Source: DATKEJ01 sp963768715
GTDB taxonomy: Bacteria; Bacteroidota; Rhodothermia; Rhodothermales; DATKEJ01
Length of the DNA stretch: 64,000 nt
Assembly: GCA_963768715.1 (NCBI GenBank)
Contig: CAVYJC010000003.1
Coordinates: forward strand, 1 to 64,000
Direction: 5' to 3'
The notes under the pieces were generated by a model. It saw only the letters and a list, made by a program, of their open reading frames with translations, ran no database searches and was not told where the DNA came from. A program made the position numbers and the translations under genes. This document shows, one piece after another, positions 17,655 through 27,900 of the stretch; the stretch's first letter is position 1, and every line of letters begins with the position of its first letter.

Positions 17655-18865
17655 ATGAGTACACCCGAATCACACGAATCCTACATGCGCCGCGCCATTG
17701 AACTGGCGAGGCGGGGACTTGGGAACGACGCAGCCGAATCCCATGGTCGGCGCTGTCATCGTGCGCGACGGCCAAGTCGTCGGTGAAGGATATCACGCCC
17801 GTGCGGGGGGGCCCCACGCCGAGGTGGTTGCACTTCGGCAAGCCGGGGAAGCAGCTCGCGGTGCAACGATGTTCGTGACCCTCGAGCCGTGCAACCATCA
17901 CGGACGCACACCGCCCTGTACAGAGGCTATCCTTCAAGCCGGCATCGAACGCGTCTATTTCGCGAGTCGCGACACCAATCCAACGTAGAAGGAGGCGGGA
18001 GCCGGTTCCTCCGAGACCAGGGGGTGGATTGCATCGAAGACACCCTCGCGGAGGAGGCGAATTATCTAAATCGTGGCTTCCTGCACTGGACGCGCACGGG
18101 CCGCCCGTGGGTGATCGCGAAGTTCGCAGCCAGTCTGGATGGAAGAATCGCCACGCGGACCGGGGAAAGCCAGTGGATCACGGGACCTGAGGCACGACAG
18201 CGCGGCCATGAGCTTCGCCGGGAAGTCGACGCGATCCTTGTTGGGTCGGGGACGGTTATTGCCGATGATCCGCTCCTAACCGTTCGAGGTTCGGGGTTCG
18301 ACGTTCGAAGTTCGATCCCGGAAGTGCCGACTGTTCGAATTGTGGTCGACGGAAGGGGTAAGTCGCCGGTTGAATCCAAGGTTTTCGCGTCGGCCGAGCG
18401 AGTGTCCACGCTGGTAGCCACGACCGAAGCCTCTCCACAGTCGTGGCGAGATGCCTTGCGCGATCGGGGCGTCGAGGTCGTTCTGCTGTCACAGGATCAG
18501 GGTGGCTGGATCGATCTCGGTGCGCTGCTCGAGGAGTTGGGACGCCGAGAGATCCGAAGCGTGCTGGTTGAGGGTGGACCGACGATCCACGGCTCGTTCT
18601 TCGACGCGCGACTGGTGAACGAGGTCTGGGCTTTCCTGGCCCCGATCGTCATCGGAGGGACGCGACGCACCGGGCGCAGTTGCCGGAACGCGGCATCGCC
18701 GCATTCAAGGATGCCTTGCGGCTCGATTCCGTGCATGATGGAACCATGGGGGAGCAGATGTGCTCGTTAGAGGACTGGTCCTGGATCCCCGCCGTGCGCG
18801 GGGATGACGCCATCTGGAAAGACACACCCGCCCAGACTACCACTACCCTAATTATTAATCATTAA
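17655..18865 (+). CDS. ribD: RibD, riboflavin deaminase/reductase (three frameshifts)
   Basis: Start MSTPESHESYMRRAIELARRGL at ATG 17655. The deaminase half has NPMVGAVIV, PHAEVVAL and the zinc site LEPCNHHGRTPPC; the reductase half has AKFAASLDGRIATRTGESQWITG, ILVGSGTVIADDPLLTVR, VLVEGGPTIHGSFF. Three single-base shifts break the frame: an extra G near 17716, a missing base near 17975 and a missing G near 18660; restoring each regains conserved sequence. A heptad array lies inside the coding region (18282-18316). The C-terminus runs through a palindrome and its stop TAA is in a heptad array. First gene of the FMN-regulated operon; catalyses steps two and three of riboflavin synthesis. Confidence 0.85.
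18282..18316 (+). repeat. Heptad array embedded in the ribD coding sequence
   Basis: Five words in register read GTTCGAG, GTTCGGG, GTTCGAC, GTTCGAA, GTTCGAT. They encode roughly VRGSGFDVRSS, between the conserved DDPLLTVR block and the strand VRIVVDGRG, where RibD proteins have a variable loop. Confidence 0.85.
18776..18809. repeat. REP-like palindrome at the ribD 3' end
   Basis: CCTGGATCCCCGCC and GGGGATGACGCC form a hairpin around GTGCGC. It is a variant of the CTGGATTCCCGCC palindrome at 14489 and 24340. Confidence 0.55.
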
Positions 18866-18880
18866 TCATTAATTATTAAT
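18850..18880 (-). repeat. AT-rich heptad array abutting ribE
   Basis: The minus strand reads ATTAATA, ATTAATG, ATTAATG, ATTAATA. The plus strand runs directly into the TTG start codon of ribE with no visible Shine-Dalgarno sequence. Confidence 0.75.
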
Positions 18881-19494
18881 TGTTTACAGGTATCGTCGAA
18901 GAAATAGGAACAGTCACCGCCGTGGCCCCCGGCCCGAAAGGCCACGAGCTGACGATTCAGGCCGAAACGGTGCTGGACGGCACGCGACTCGGTGACAGCA
19001 TTGCCGTGAATGGCACGTGTCTGACCGTCACGGAACTCGACGGCTCAGCATTCAGAGTGGGCTGCGCCCCCGAGACACTCCATCGGACGAACCTCGGCTC
19101 GCTCGTTTCTGGCGATCACGTCAACCTCGAACGATCATTGACGCCGACGACGCGAATGGGCGGGCATTTCGTCCAGGGCCACATCGACGGCACGGGAACG
19201 ATCCTGGAAACGCGGCCGGATGAAGAGTCGCTCTGGCTGACGATCGGTTTCGATCCCGAGCAGATGCGATACGTCGTTCCAAAGGGCTTCATCGCCGTCG
19301 ACGGCATCAGCCTCACGGTGGTCGAAGCGCTGGAGGATCGATTCACCATCATGCTCGTGGCCTACACACAGGAGCACGTGACGCTGGCCGCGAAAGGTCC
19401 CGGTGACCAGGTAAACATCGAGGTCGACATCCTCGGCAAATATGTAGAACGAATATTGCGCACCGATCAAACCTCCTTTGAAAACCGAACGTAG
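18880..19494 (+). CDS. ribE: Riboflavin synthase alpha chain
   Basis: TTG start at 18880 gives the canonical MFTGIVEEIGTV. Two lumazine-binding repeats follow: TRLGDSIAVNGTCLTVTEL and VGCAPETLHRTNLGSL in the first, MGGHFVQGHIDGTGTI and KGFIAVDGISLTVVEAL in the second. Length 204 residues is normal. It dismutates two 6,7-dimethyl-8-ribityllumazine molecules to riboflavin. The start codon is immediately preceded by a heptad array instead of an RBS, so translation may depend on the upstream ribD frame. The stop TAG is the TAG of a GTAGGGACACGCC palindrome. Confidence 0.95.
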   Translation: MFTGIVEEIGTVTAVAPGPKGHELTIQAETVLDGTRLGDSIAVNGTCLTVTELDGSAFRVGCAPETLHRTNLGSLVSGDHVNLERSLTPTTRMGGHFVQGHIDGTGTILETRPDEESLWLTIGFDPEQMRYVVPKGFIAVDGISLTVVEALEDRFTIMLVAYTQEHVTLAAKGPGDQVNIEVDILGKYVERILRTDQTSFENRT

Positions 19495-19513
19495 GGACAC
19501 GCCACCGGCGTGT
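19491..19513 (+). repeat. REP-like palindrome carrying the ribE stop codon
   Basis: GTAGGGACACGCCACCGGC continues to GTGTCC; the arms GGACACGCC and GGCGTGTCC pair around ACC. Its second to fourth bases are the ribE stop TAG. It is the same type as the array at 21482. Confidence 0.7.
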
Positions 19514-19534
19514 CCGTCAACCGGACGCCCTGCC

Positions 19535-20758
19535 ATGCAAACCGACACACACCCATTCGACAACGTAATCGCCGCCCTCGACGCCCTCCGATCAGGGAAA
19601 CCCATCGTGGTCGTCGACGACGAGCATCGCGAGAATGAGGGCGACCTCGTTGTCGCCGCCGAGTACGCGACGCCGGACGTCATCAACCTCATGGCGCGTG
19701 AAGCGCGTGGACTGGTCTGCATCGCCATGACCGGACGCGACTTGGACCGGCTGGAGCTTCCCATGATGGTATCCACCAGTGAGAACGGGTCGCGATTTGG
19801 GAGTCCGTTTACAGTTTCCGTGGATGCCGGGACGGGTGTCACGACAGGGATTTCGGCGCATGATCGTTCGCGAACCATTCAGGTATTGATCGATCCGACG
19901 GCGACGAAGGACGACCTCAATAGTCCTGGACACATCTTCCCGCTACGCGCGCATGAGGCGGGCGTTCTGGCCCGCCGCGGGCATACGGAAGCCGGAGTCG
20001 ATCTCGCCAAGTTGGCCGGATGCTACCCTGCGGCGGTCATTTGCGAGATCATGGCCGACGACGGCGCCATGGCGCGACGACCGGAGCTGACCGCATTTGC
20101 GGAGCGCCACGACCTCGTCGCCGTGTCCATCGAGGCGCTCGCCAAATACCGCCTCGAATCCATGGAAGATTCCGCCGTGACAGCCCTCGACTCCGCTCAC
20201 CTGCCGACGCGATTCGGTGAATTCGAAGTCACGGCCTATCGGGATCGAAACGGGCTCGAGCACCTCTTCCTGCGGCTCGAAGGCGCCAACGGGCATCCTC
20301 CGCTCGTCCGAATTCATTCCGAATGCCTTACCGGGGACGTCCTTGGATCACTCCGCTGTGACTGCGGTGATCAGTTGCAATGGGCCCTGGGTCAGATCGC
20401 GGCGGCGGGCAACGGGGCGCTGATCTACCTCCGTCAGGAAGGGCGCGGCATCGGGTTGGCAAACAAGATCCGAGCCTACGCGCTGCAAGACAAGGGACTC
20501 GATACGGTCGAGGCAAATACCTGTCTAGGATTTTCACCGGACTTGAGGGACTACGGCATGGCAGCTGCCATGCTCAAGGACCAGGGGATCGACGCGGTGC
20601 GCCTCCTGACCAACAATCCTAGAAAGCTGTCGGATTTGATTGCGAACGGCATCGACGTGGTCGAGCGCCTTCCGATCGTGGCGGGAGAACGACCCGAAAA
20701 CGAGCGGTATCTGAGGACGAAGGCCGAGAAGCTCGAACACATTCTAAATGCAAAATGA
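19535..20758 (+). CDS. ribBA: Bifunctional DHBP synthase / GTP cyclohydrolase II
   Basis: From ATG 19535 (MQTDTHPFDNVIAALDALRSGK) the first 200 residues form DHBP synthase with DDEHRENEGDLV and GHIFPLRAHEAGVLARRGHTEA. The second half is GTP cyclohydrolase II with the zinc-binding VRIHSECLTGDVLGSLRCDCG, LRQEGRGIGLANKI and LLTNNPRKL. All key residues are present, and 407 residues is typical. It supplies both precursors of riboflavin: the 4-carbon unit from ribulose-5-phosphate and the pyrimidine from GTP. Third gene of the rib operon. Confidence 0.96.
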   Translation: MQTDTHPFDNVIAALDALRSGKPIVVVDDEHRENEGDLVVAAEYATPDVINLMAREARGLVCIAMTGRDLDRLELPMMVSTSENGSRFGSPFTVSVDAGTGVTTGISAHDRSRTIQVLIDPTATKDDLNSPGHIFPLRAHEAGVLARRGHTEAGVDLAKLAGCYPAAVICEIMADDGAMARRPELTAFAERHDLVAVSIEALAKYRLESMEDSAVTALDSAHLPTRFGEFEVTAYRDRNGLEHLFLRLEGANGHPPLVRIHSECLTGDVLGSLRCDCGDQLQWALGQIAAAGNGALIYLRQEGRGIGLANKIRAYALQDKGLDTVEANTCLGFSPDLRDYGMAAAMLKDQGIDAVRLLTNNPRKLSDLIANGIDVVERLPIVAGERPENERYLRTKAEKLEHILNAK

Positions 20759-20812
20759 AAAGTTCAAAACGCAAAATGAATTGCTAATTGATGATTGCTG
20801 ATTGCTAATTCC
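20749..20812. repeat. Two abutting heptad arrays (ATTTTGC and ATTGCTA words)
   Basis: First block, minus strand: ATTTTGC, GTTTTGA, ACTTTTC, ATTTTGC, overlapping the ribBA stop. Second block, plus strand: ATTGCTA, ATTGATG, ATTGCTG, ATTGCTA. The two blocks face opposite ways. Confidence 0.75.
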
Positions 20813-20921
20813 CGGCAACAAACGTCAAGACTGTCATCCGCACCTGGAACCCCTCTGAACTCGATTGGTCAATTCTACATACACTGGGCGTCGTGCCTCA
20901 CCCGTTCGGGGCAGGCCTGGA

Positions 20922-20948
20922 ACCTGGAACTTGGAACCTGGAACGATT
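20922..20948 (-). repeat. Heptad array of GTTCCAG words before ribH
   Basis: The minus strand reads GTTCCAG, GTTCCAA, GTTCCAG, GTTCCAG. It ends about 4-10 nt before the GTG start of ribH, where a Shine-Dalgarno site would normally be. Confidence 0.8.
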
Positions 20949-20951
20949 AAC

Positions 20952-21467
20952 GTGAAAGGCATCTCATCAAAAACACAGGACGGCTCCGGACTCAAAGTCG
21001 CCGTCATCGTAGCTCGCTGGAACGAATTCATTTGCTCCAAGCTGGAATCCGGCGCCGTGGAGGCGCTCGAGGCGTCGGGGGTCCTCGCATCGGACATCGA
21101 AGTCTTCAAGGTCCCGGGCGCCTTCGAGCTGCCGCTCGGCGCCCGCGCCGCGGCCGATACCGGACGTTTCGACGCGATCGTCTGTCTGGGCGTCGTCATC
21201 CGGGGCGAGACGCCACATTTCGATTTCATCGCGGGAGAAGCCGCCCGCGGAATCATGACCGTCGGACTGACATCCGGCATCCCGGTCACTTTCGGAGTGA
21301 TCACGGCGGATAACGAGGATCAGGCTCGTGACCGTGCCGGCGGCGCCAAAGGAAACAAGGGAACCGAAGCCGCAGAGGCTGCGATCGAGATGGCGCTGCT
21401 GCGCCGAAAGATGGGGTCGTCGACAACGGAAGGAGTGGGGTTTCGGTTGGAGGGTCCGGGGTCCTGA
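20952..21467 (+). CDS. ribH: 6,7-dimethyl-8-ribityllumazine synthase
   Basis: GTG 20952 (MKGISSKTQDGSGLKVAVIVARWN) is the likely start; the frame is open back to 20865 but that part is heptad-encoded. Hallmarks: ARWNEFICSKLESGA, FKVPGAFELPLGAR, CLGVVIRGETPHFDFIAGEAARGI, VTFGVITADNEDQARDRAG and GNKGTEAAEAAIEMALL. Length 171 residues is normal, with a slightly extended Gly/Ser-rich C-terminus. It condenses the two ribBA/ribD-derived precursors. Last gene of the FMN-controlled operon. Confidence 0.95.
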   Translation: MKGISSKTQDGSGLKVAVIVARWNEFICSKLESGAVEALEASGVLASDIEVFKVPGAFELPLGARAAADTGRFDAIVCLGVVIRGETPHFDFIAGEAARGIMTVGLTSGIPVTFGVITADNEDQARDRAGGAKGNKGTEAAEAAIEMALLRRKMGSSTTEGVGFRLEGPGS

Positions 21468-21481
21468 GCCCGGAGGCGTAG

Positions 21482-21905
21482 GGCCACGCCAACGGCGTGG
21501 CCGACCGGTGTCGTCGGTGTCGTCGGCGTGTAGGCGACATGCCAACGGCATGTCCGACCGGTGTGGTCGGTGTCGTCGGCGTGTAGGGACATGCCAACGG
21601 CATGTCCGCCTGGTGTGGTCGGTGTCGTCGGCGTTGTAGGCACATGCCAACGGCATGTCCGACCGGTGTGGTCGGTGTTGTCGGCGTGTAGGCGACATGC
21701 CAACGGCATGTCCGCCTGGTGTCTCGGTGTAGTCGGTGTTGTAGGCACATGCCAACGGCATGTCCGCCTGGTGTGTTGGTGTTGTCGGTGTTGTAGGCAC
21801 ATGCCAACGGCATGTCCGACCTGGTGTCTGGTGTAATCGGTGTTGTAGGGACATGCCAACGGCATGTCCGACCAGGCCCAAACGGACATGCCTGGCGGCA
21901 TGTCC
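21482..21905. repeat. Tandem array of nine palindromes with 52-nt period
   Basis: Core palindrome GACATGCCAACGGCATGTC starts near 21482 (GCCACGCC variant), 21536, 21588, 21642, 21694, 21747, 21799, 21851, and a last variant with loop TGG at 21884. The ~33-nt linkers are built of 9-nt words such as GTGTCGTCG, GTGTGGTCG and GTGTTGTCG. The last palindrome carries the stop codon of copB. It lies between the convergent ribH and copB genes. Confidence 0.9.
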
Positions 21906-24038
21906 CTACGTTTCCGGACCCTTCAGAAACCTCGCATTCACCGCCACGATCACCGTACTCAGCGACATCAGCGCGGCGCCGGCCGCCGGATTCAACACGA
22001 TCCCGATCGGGTACAGGACGCCGGCCGCGAGGGGGATTGCCAGGATGTTGTATCCCGCTGCCCACCACAGATTCTGTTTCATTTTGCGGTACGTGGCCCG
22101 GGAGAGTTCGATGATGGAGATCACGTCGAGCGGATTCGAACGGACCAGCACGATGTCCGCCGTTTCAACAGCCACGTCCGTGCCCGCTCCGATCGCGATA
22201 CCGACGTCTGCGCGCGCGAGCGCCGGTGCATCGTTCACACCGTCACCGGTCATCGCTACGATGAGTCCCCGCTTCTGTACCTCTTCGACCTTGTCCGCTT
22301 TTTGACCGGGGAGGACCTCCGCGATCACCTCGTCGATTCCCACCTCAGCGGCGACGGCTTCCGCCACCTTGCGGTTGTCTCCAGTGAGCATCATCGTCAC
22401 AATGCCCATCTTCTTCAGCCGTGCAACAGCCTCTTTCGATTCGGAACGAACCTGGTCTCCAAGTGCGATCGCACCGCGTACCTTCCCATCGACGACTACG
22501 AAAACGACAGTTTTACCCTCCGCGGCAAGCTCCTCCGCTCTTCCGTCCGGCAAGTCAAGTCCCTGTTCTTTGATATAACCCGGACTCGCCACGACGACGT
22601 GATGATCATCAACGCTTGCTTCAGCTCCCTTTCCCGGGATCGAATTGAAATCAGATGCCGTCTTTGGATTCTCGACCTCCCTCACGATACCCTGAGCAAT
22701 CGGATGTTCGCTGAACGACTCGACAGCGGCCGCCAGGGCGACCAACTGGGTCTCATCCATTCCCTCACCGAAAACGACGACGTCCGTTACGCCGAACCGA
22801 CCCTCGGTAATCGTTCCCGTCTTGTCGAAAATGATGGCCGTCAGATTGCGGGCGGCTTCAAATGCCCGGCGATCGCGAATCAGAAGGCCCTTGCCGGCGG
22901 CTAGCGACGTCGAGACCGCTACGACCAGGGGAACGGCCAATCCTAGCGCGTGCGGACACGTGATGACCATCACCGTCACGGTGCGCTCGAGGGCGAAGAC
23001 AAACTCGACGTCCGTAAACAGCAGCCATCCGAGCATCGTGGCCGCCCCACTGCCCAGCGCGACAAACGTGAGCCATTTAGCCGCGCGGTTGGCCAGATCT
23101 TGTGCGCGACTCTTCGACGACTGCGCCTGGCGGACCAATTCGACGACCTGAGAAAGGAAGCTCTCCTCGCCCATGCGTTCGACAGATACCGTGATCGACC
23201 CTTCGCCGTTGATCGAACCGCCGATGACCTCATCCTCTTTCTTCTTGGAAACCGGCATCGACTCGCCTGTCAGCATCGACTCGTTGACGGACGTGGAACC
23301 GTCCACGACCGTACCGTCAGCCGGAATCTTCTCACCGGGTTTGATGACGACGTGGTCGCCGGTGGACAGTTCGCTGAGCGGTACGTCGACGACGCTGCCG
23401 TCTTCGGTCACCTTGTGCGCCTCCGACGGCATGAGTCGCGCCAGCTCTTCGAGGGCCCTGGAGGCTCCCATGACGGACCTCATCTCGATCCAGTGCCCGA
23501 CCAGCATGACATCGATCAGCGTGGCCAGCTCCCAGAAGAAGATCTTTCCCGGCACGCCGAAAACGACGGCACTGCTGTAACCGTAGGCAATGGTGATCGC
23601 GATGGCGATCAGGGTCATCATACCCGGTTCGCGGGCTTTGAGCTCGCTGTACAGACCGGATAGGAACGGCTTGCCACCGTAGAAGAAGACGACGGATGAG
23701 AGTGCGAACAGCACCCACAGGTCTCCCGTAAAACGCAGAGAGCCGGTCAGCCCGAGCCACTCCTGAAGCATGGGCGACAGTGCCAGAATCGGGATCGTCA
23801 GTGCAATCGATACCCAGAATCGCTTCCTGAAATCAGCCACCATGTGGGCGTGATGGCCTTCGTGACCGCCATGCCGCCATGACCACCATGGCCGTCATGA
23901 CCTCGTGGCCGCCTCCATGGCCCTCATGTTGACCCCCGTGGTCCTCGTGGTCGCCGTGGTCTCGTGGTCGCCGTGGTCCTCGTGGCCATCACCATGATCG
24001 TCGTGATCGTGATGGCTATGGTCTTCATGTTCGTTCAT
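21906..24038 (-). CDS. copB: CopB-type copper/silver P-type ATPase with frameshifted His-rich leader
   Basis: The intact frame (21906-23843) has TM pairs, LTGESMPVSKKK, the CPH motif in ITCPHALGLAVPLV (CopB class rather than CPC), FDKTGTITEG, SEHPIAQGIV, MLTGDN and GDGVNDAPAL. Immediately upstream, 23844-24038 encodes a His-rich leader from ATG 24038 (MNEHEDHSHHDHDDHGDGHE, then HEDHGGQHEGHGGGHE, GHDGHGGHGG and HGGHEGHHAH) that is continuous only if single bases are restored near 23960, 23900 and 23873. Such His leaders are typical of CopB and bind metal. It exports Cu or Ag from the cytoplasm. The stop TAG belongs to a REP-like palindrome. Confidence 0.92.
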
Positions 24039-24061
24039 CTTACAAGAACGGTATCGTTGGT

Positions 24062-24403
24062 TGGGCAATCTGCGCGGGCGAATGATTATTCGTCCCTACG
24101 CTTCGCGTTCCCTCGTCATGATTCGCCGTAACAGGTTCCGCGTTCATCATTCACCGTTCATCATTCACCGTTCATCATTGCGCCGGATCGCCGGTCTGCG
24201 CCTGGAGGCCACCGACCGACCCCATAGGGAATTGTCAATCAGACGATCACGGACGAGAGGTTCTCCTGGCAGGCCGTTGGCCCGCATGGATGCAGCCGAA
24301 ACGACGGGCGGGCAGGCCGTTGGCCTGCCCCTACGTTCCTGGATTCCCGCCTTCGCGGGAATGACGGACATCGGACTCCGGACGTCGGACATCGGACGTG
24401 ACG
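24062..24403. repeat. Intergenic mosaic of palindromes and heptad arrays
   Basis: From left: GGGCGAATGATTATTCGTCCC palindrome region (24071); heptads GTTCATC and ATTCACC alternating at 24142-24176; GGCAGGCCGTTGGCC and GGGCAGGCCGTTGGCCTGCCC-type palindromes (24268-24333); CTGGATTCCCGCC hairpin (24340); then minus-strand heptads GTCCGAT, GTCCGAC, GTCCGGA, GTCCGAT (about 24366-24398), ending 6 nt from the DUF411 stop. No gene is seen here. Confidence 0.75.
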
Positions 24404-24898
24404 TTACCGCGACGCATACACCGTGTATTTCCCATCCTTCGTGAACGCCAGCACATCGTAATGCTGCGGGTTGTGCCCCTCCATGCCAGGTGATCCCACG
24501 ACCATCCCGGGTACGGAAAGCCCGGCGATGTCCGCCGGATGGTCTTTCAAAAGGCGCTTGACGAGATCGGCCGGTACATGTCCCTCAATCAGGTAGTCTC
24601 CAACGACTCCGACATGGCACGACCGCATGTTGTCGGGCACGCCCAGACGGTCCTTGACCCCATCGGGGTTGCCCGTGTCTACCGTCTTCACCTCGAAGCC
24701 GTTTTTCTCCATGTGTTCGACCCATTTGCCGCAACACCCGCACGAGGGGTTCTTGTAGACGGTCATGGAGGGCAGCTTGTCCGTTTCCGAGGCGTGCTGC
24801 CCGAACGCCGGCATCGAGAAACAGAAAAGCGACGCCAAAACCAGAGAAGGCACCGTCTTCCAGATCCTCTTCCAGTGAAAGTTTGTCATTCGAGTCAT
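24404..24898 (-). CDS. DUF411 metal-binding protein
   Basis: Start at ATG 24898 (MTRMTNFHWKRIWKTVPSLVLASLFCFSMPAFGQ) gives a signal peptide; ATG 24889 is an alternative. The DUF411 signature follows: MTVYKNPSCGCCGKWVEHMEKNGFEVKTVDT, VPDNMRSCHVGVVGDYLIEGHVPADLVKRLL, GLSVPGMVVGSPGMEG, QHYDVLAF. The CGCC motif and the later Cys-His are the likely Cu/Ag ligands. DUF411 proteins commonly sit with copper and silver efflux genes, as here directly downstream of cusA on the same strand. Confidence 0.9.
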   Translation of the reverse strand: MTRMTNFHWKRIWKTVPSLVLASLFCFSMPAFGQHASETDKLPSMTVYKNPSCGCCGKWVEHMEKNGFEVKTVDTGNPDGVKDRLGVPDNMRSCHVGVVGDYLIEGHVPADLVKRLLKDHPADIAGLSVPGMVVGSPGMEGHNPQHYDVLAFTKDGKYTVYASR

Positions 24899-24933
24899 TG
24901 GTATTGGATTATATGTTATTGTATTACAATTAA

Positions 24934-27900
24934 TTACGATTCGGAACTTGAGTTTGCCTTTCTTACCTCCCGACCCTTCCACAGGAAGTAGATCGTCGGC
25001 AATACGAGCAGACTGAGCACCGTGGTGGAAACCATGCCGCCTACCATGGGAGCGGCGATCCGCTTCATGACCTCGGAGCCGGTGCCGGTCCCCCACATAA
25101 TGGGGAGGAGGCCGACGATGATCGCCGTCACCGTCATGAAGATCGGCCGGATACGCTGGGCCGCACCGTCGTACACCGCTTGCCGCAGATCGGTTGCATC
25201 GCGCATCTCACCGGCCGCACGCCTCGCCTCATAAGCCTGATCCAAGTAGGTCAACATGATCACGCCGATCTCGGCTGACACGCCGGCGAGCGCAATGAAT
25301 CCGACCCCAACGGCGACGCTCAGCTCATAGTTGAGCAGGTAGAGCAGCCAAATCCCGCCTACGAGAGAAAACGGCAGCGAGAGCATGACGATGAAGCTCT
25401 CCTGCACGTTGCCGAAGTTCAGGTAGAGCAGCATGAAGATGATCAGCAACGTGATGGGAACGACCACCTGAAGTCGCTTCTGCGCCCGCTGCATGTATTC
25501 GTACTGCCCGCTCCAGACGAGGCTGTATCCTTCCGGTAGATGGATCTGCGCCTCGACGACCTTCTTCGCTGCCTTAATGTAGGTACCGACATCGATGTCA
25601 CGGATGTCGACATAGATCCACGAAGTCTTCCGCGCGTTCTCGCTCTTGACCACCGGGGGACCCTTGACGATCTCAAAATCCGCCACGTAACTCAGCGGAA
25701 TTTGGGCGCCGGACGGCGTTGGAATGAGGACGCGCTTCAGGGCGTCGGGACTGTCGCGGAATTCACGACTGTATCGCACGTTCACGGGATACCGCTCGAG
25801 TCCTTCGACCGTCTGGGTAACGTTCATGCCGCCGATGGCGGACATGATGATGTCCTGGACATCCCCGACGGTGAGCCCGTAGCGGGCTGCTTCGACACGC
25901 TTGATCCGGGAGTCGAGAAAGTTGCCCCCGACGCTCTTGTCGGAATACGCGCTCTGGGTTCCCTTTACTGAGCGAATGACAGCGGCGACCTGCCCGCCGA
26001 GATCGGAGAGCACCTGCAGATCCGGCCCCATCAGTTTGATACCGACCGGCGTCTTTATCCCCGTCGATAACATGTCGATGCGTGTCTTGATCGGCATGGT
26101 CCAGGCATTCGTCAGCCCGGGATACTGTATGGCGTCATCCATCTCTCGCACGAGCGACTCCATGGTTACGCCCGGTCTCCACTCGTCTTGCGGCTTGAGC
26201 GTGATGGTCGTTTCCAGCATCGACAGCGGCGCCGGATCCGTCGCCGTTTCGGCCCGTCCGACCTTGCCGAATACGTGTTCGACCTCGGGAAAGGAAGCGA
26301 TGATCTTGTCCGTCTGCTGGACGATCTCTCGCGCTTTCGCAATGCTCACCCCGGGATCCGTGGTGGGCATATAGAGCAGATCTCCTTCATTGAGGGGCGG
26401 CATGAACTCCGAGCCGAGGCGACTCAGCGGCCAGAAGGTCGCCACAAGCACGAAGGCGGCAATGAGAAGCGTCGCGACCCGAAATCGAAGCACCATTCGG
26501 ATGAACGGCCTGTAGGCGCGGATCAGGAGCCGGTTCACAGGATTCTTGGCCTCCGGTGTGATTTTGCCCCGAATGAGGTACCCCATCAAGACCGGAACGA
26601 CTGTGATGGCCAGGAGCGCCGAAGCGGCCATGGCATACGTCTTCGTGAACGCCAACGGCTTGAACAGCCGGCCCTCCTGCGCCTGCAGGGTGAAGACCGG
26701 AAGGAACGAAAGCGTGATGATCAGAAGCGAGTAGAACAGCGCCGGCCCTACTTCCTTTGACGCATCGATGATAATCTGCCAGTGATCCTTCTTGCCACGG
26801 TCGCGCTCGAGGTGTTTATGCGCATTCTCGATCATGACGATCGCGGCGTCGACCATGGCTCCGATGGCGATGGCGATCCCGCTCAGCGACATGATGTTCG
26901 CGTTCAATCCCTGGATACTCATCACGAGGAAGGAGATGAGGATCCCCATTGGCAGCGTGAAGATGGCCACGAAAGCGCTCCGAAAATGGAGCAGGAAGAG
27001 CAGCGTGACGAAAGCCACGATAATGCTTTCTTCCAGCAACTTATGACCGAGATTATCGATTGCCCTTCGTATCAGTCCCGAACGGTCGTAGGCCGTCTTG
27101 ATCGTTACCCCCTCGGGCAGCCCGGTGCGCAATTCAGCCAGCTTGGCCTTCACGGCATCGATGGTCTTCAGCGCATTGGCGCCGTACCGCATCACCACGA
27201 TGCCGCCGACGGTCTCTCCTTCCCCGTTCCAGTCGACGAGTCCGCGCCGCAACTCGGGGCCGACGTGAACGTGCGCGACGTTCTTTATCAGCACCGGCGT
27301 ACCGTGCGCATCGACACCAACCGCGACGTTTTCGACGTCGCTCGTGGAGCGGATGTAACCGAGCCCGCGCACCATGAACTCGGTCTCGCCCATCTCGATG
27401 AGCTTCCCGCCGACGTCATTGTTGCTACGCTTCAGCGCCGTTCTGACGGTGGAGAGCGCGATGTTGTAAGCCAACAGCTTGTTGGGATCCACCTCCACCT
27501 GGTACTGCTTCACGAAGCCCCCGATGCTCGCGACCTCGGAAACCCCGGGGACGCTCATGAGCTCGTATCGGAGGTACCAGTCCTGTATTGAGCGGAGTTG
27601 CTGCAGGTCATATTTATCACCTCCGTCGAGCGTGTACTCGTAAACCCATCCGACCCCGGTGGCATCGGGACCCAGCGTTGGCGTCACGCCCTGCGGCAAT
27701 CGACTCGCGACGTAGTTCAGGTACTCCAGGACGCGCGTGCGCGCCCAGTACATGTCGGTCCCGTCCTCGAAAATGATGTAGACGAACGACAGGCCAAAAA
27801 AGGAATACCCACGAACCACTTTCGAGTACGGTACGGAGAGCATCGCCGTAGTGAGCGGGTACGTGACCTGATCCTCGACTACCTGCGGCGCCTGCCCGGG

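Noticed and set aside
21482..21905. CRISPR-like repeat-spacer layout
   Set aside because: The linkers between palindromes are near-identical to each other and built of 9-nt words, the repeats are perfect palindromes with a 3-nt loop, and no cas gene is near.
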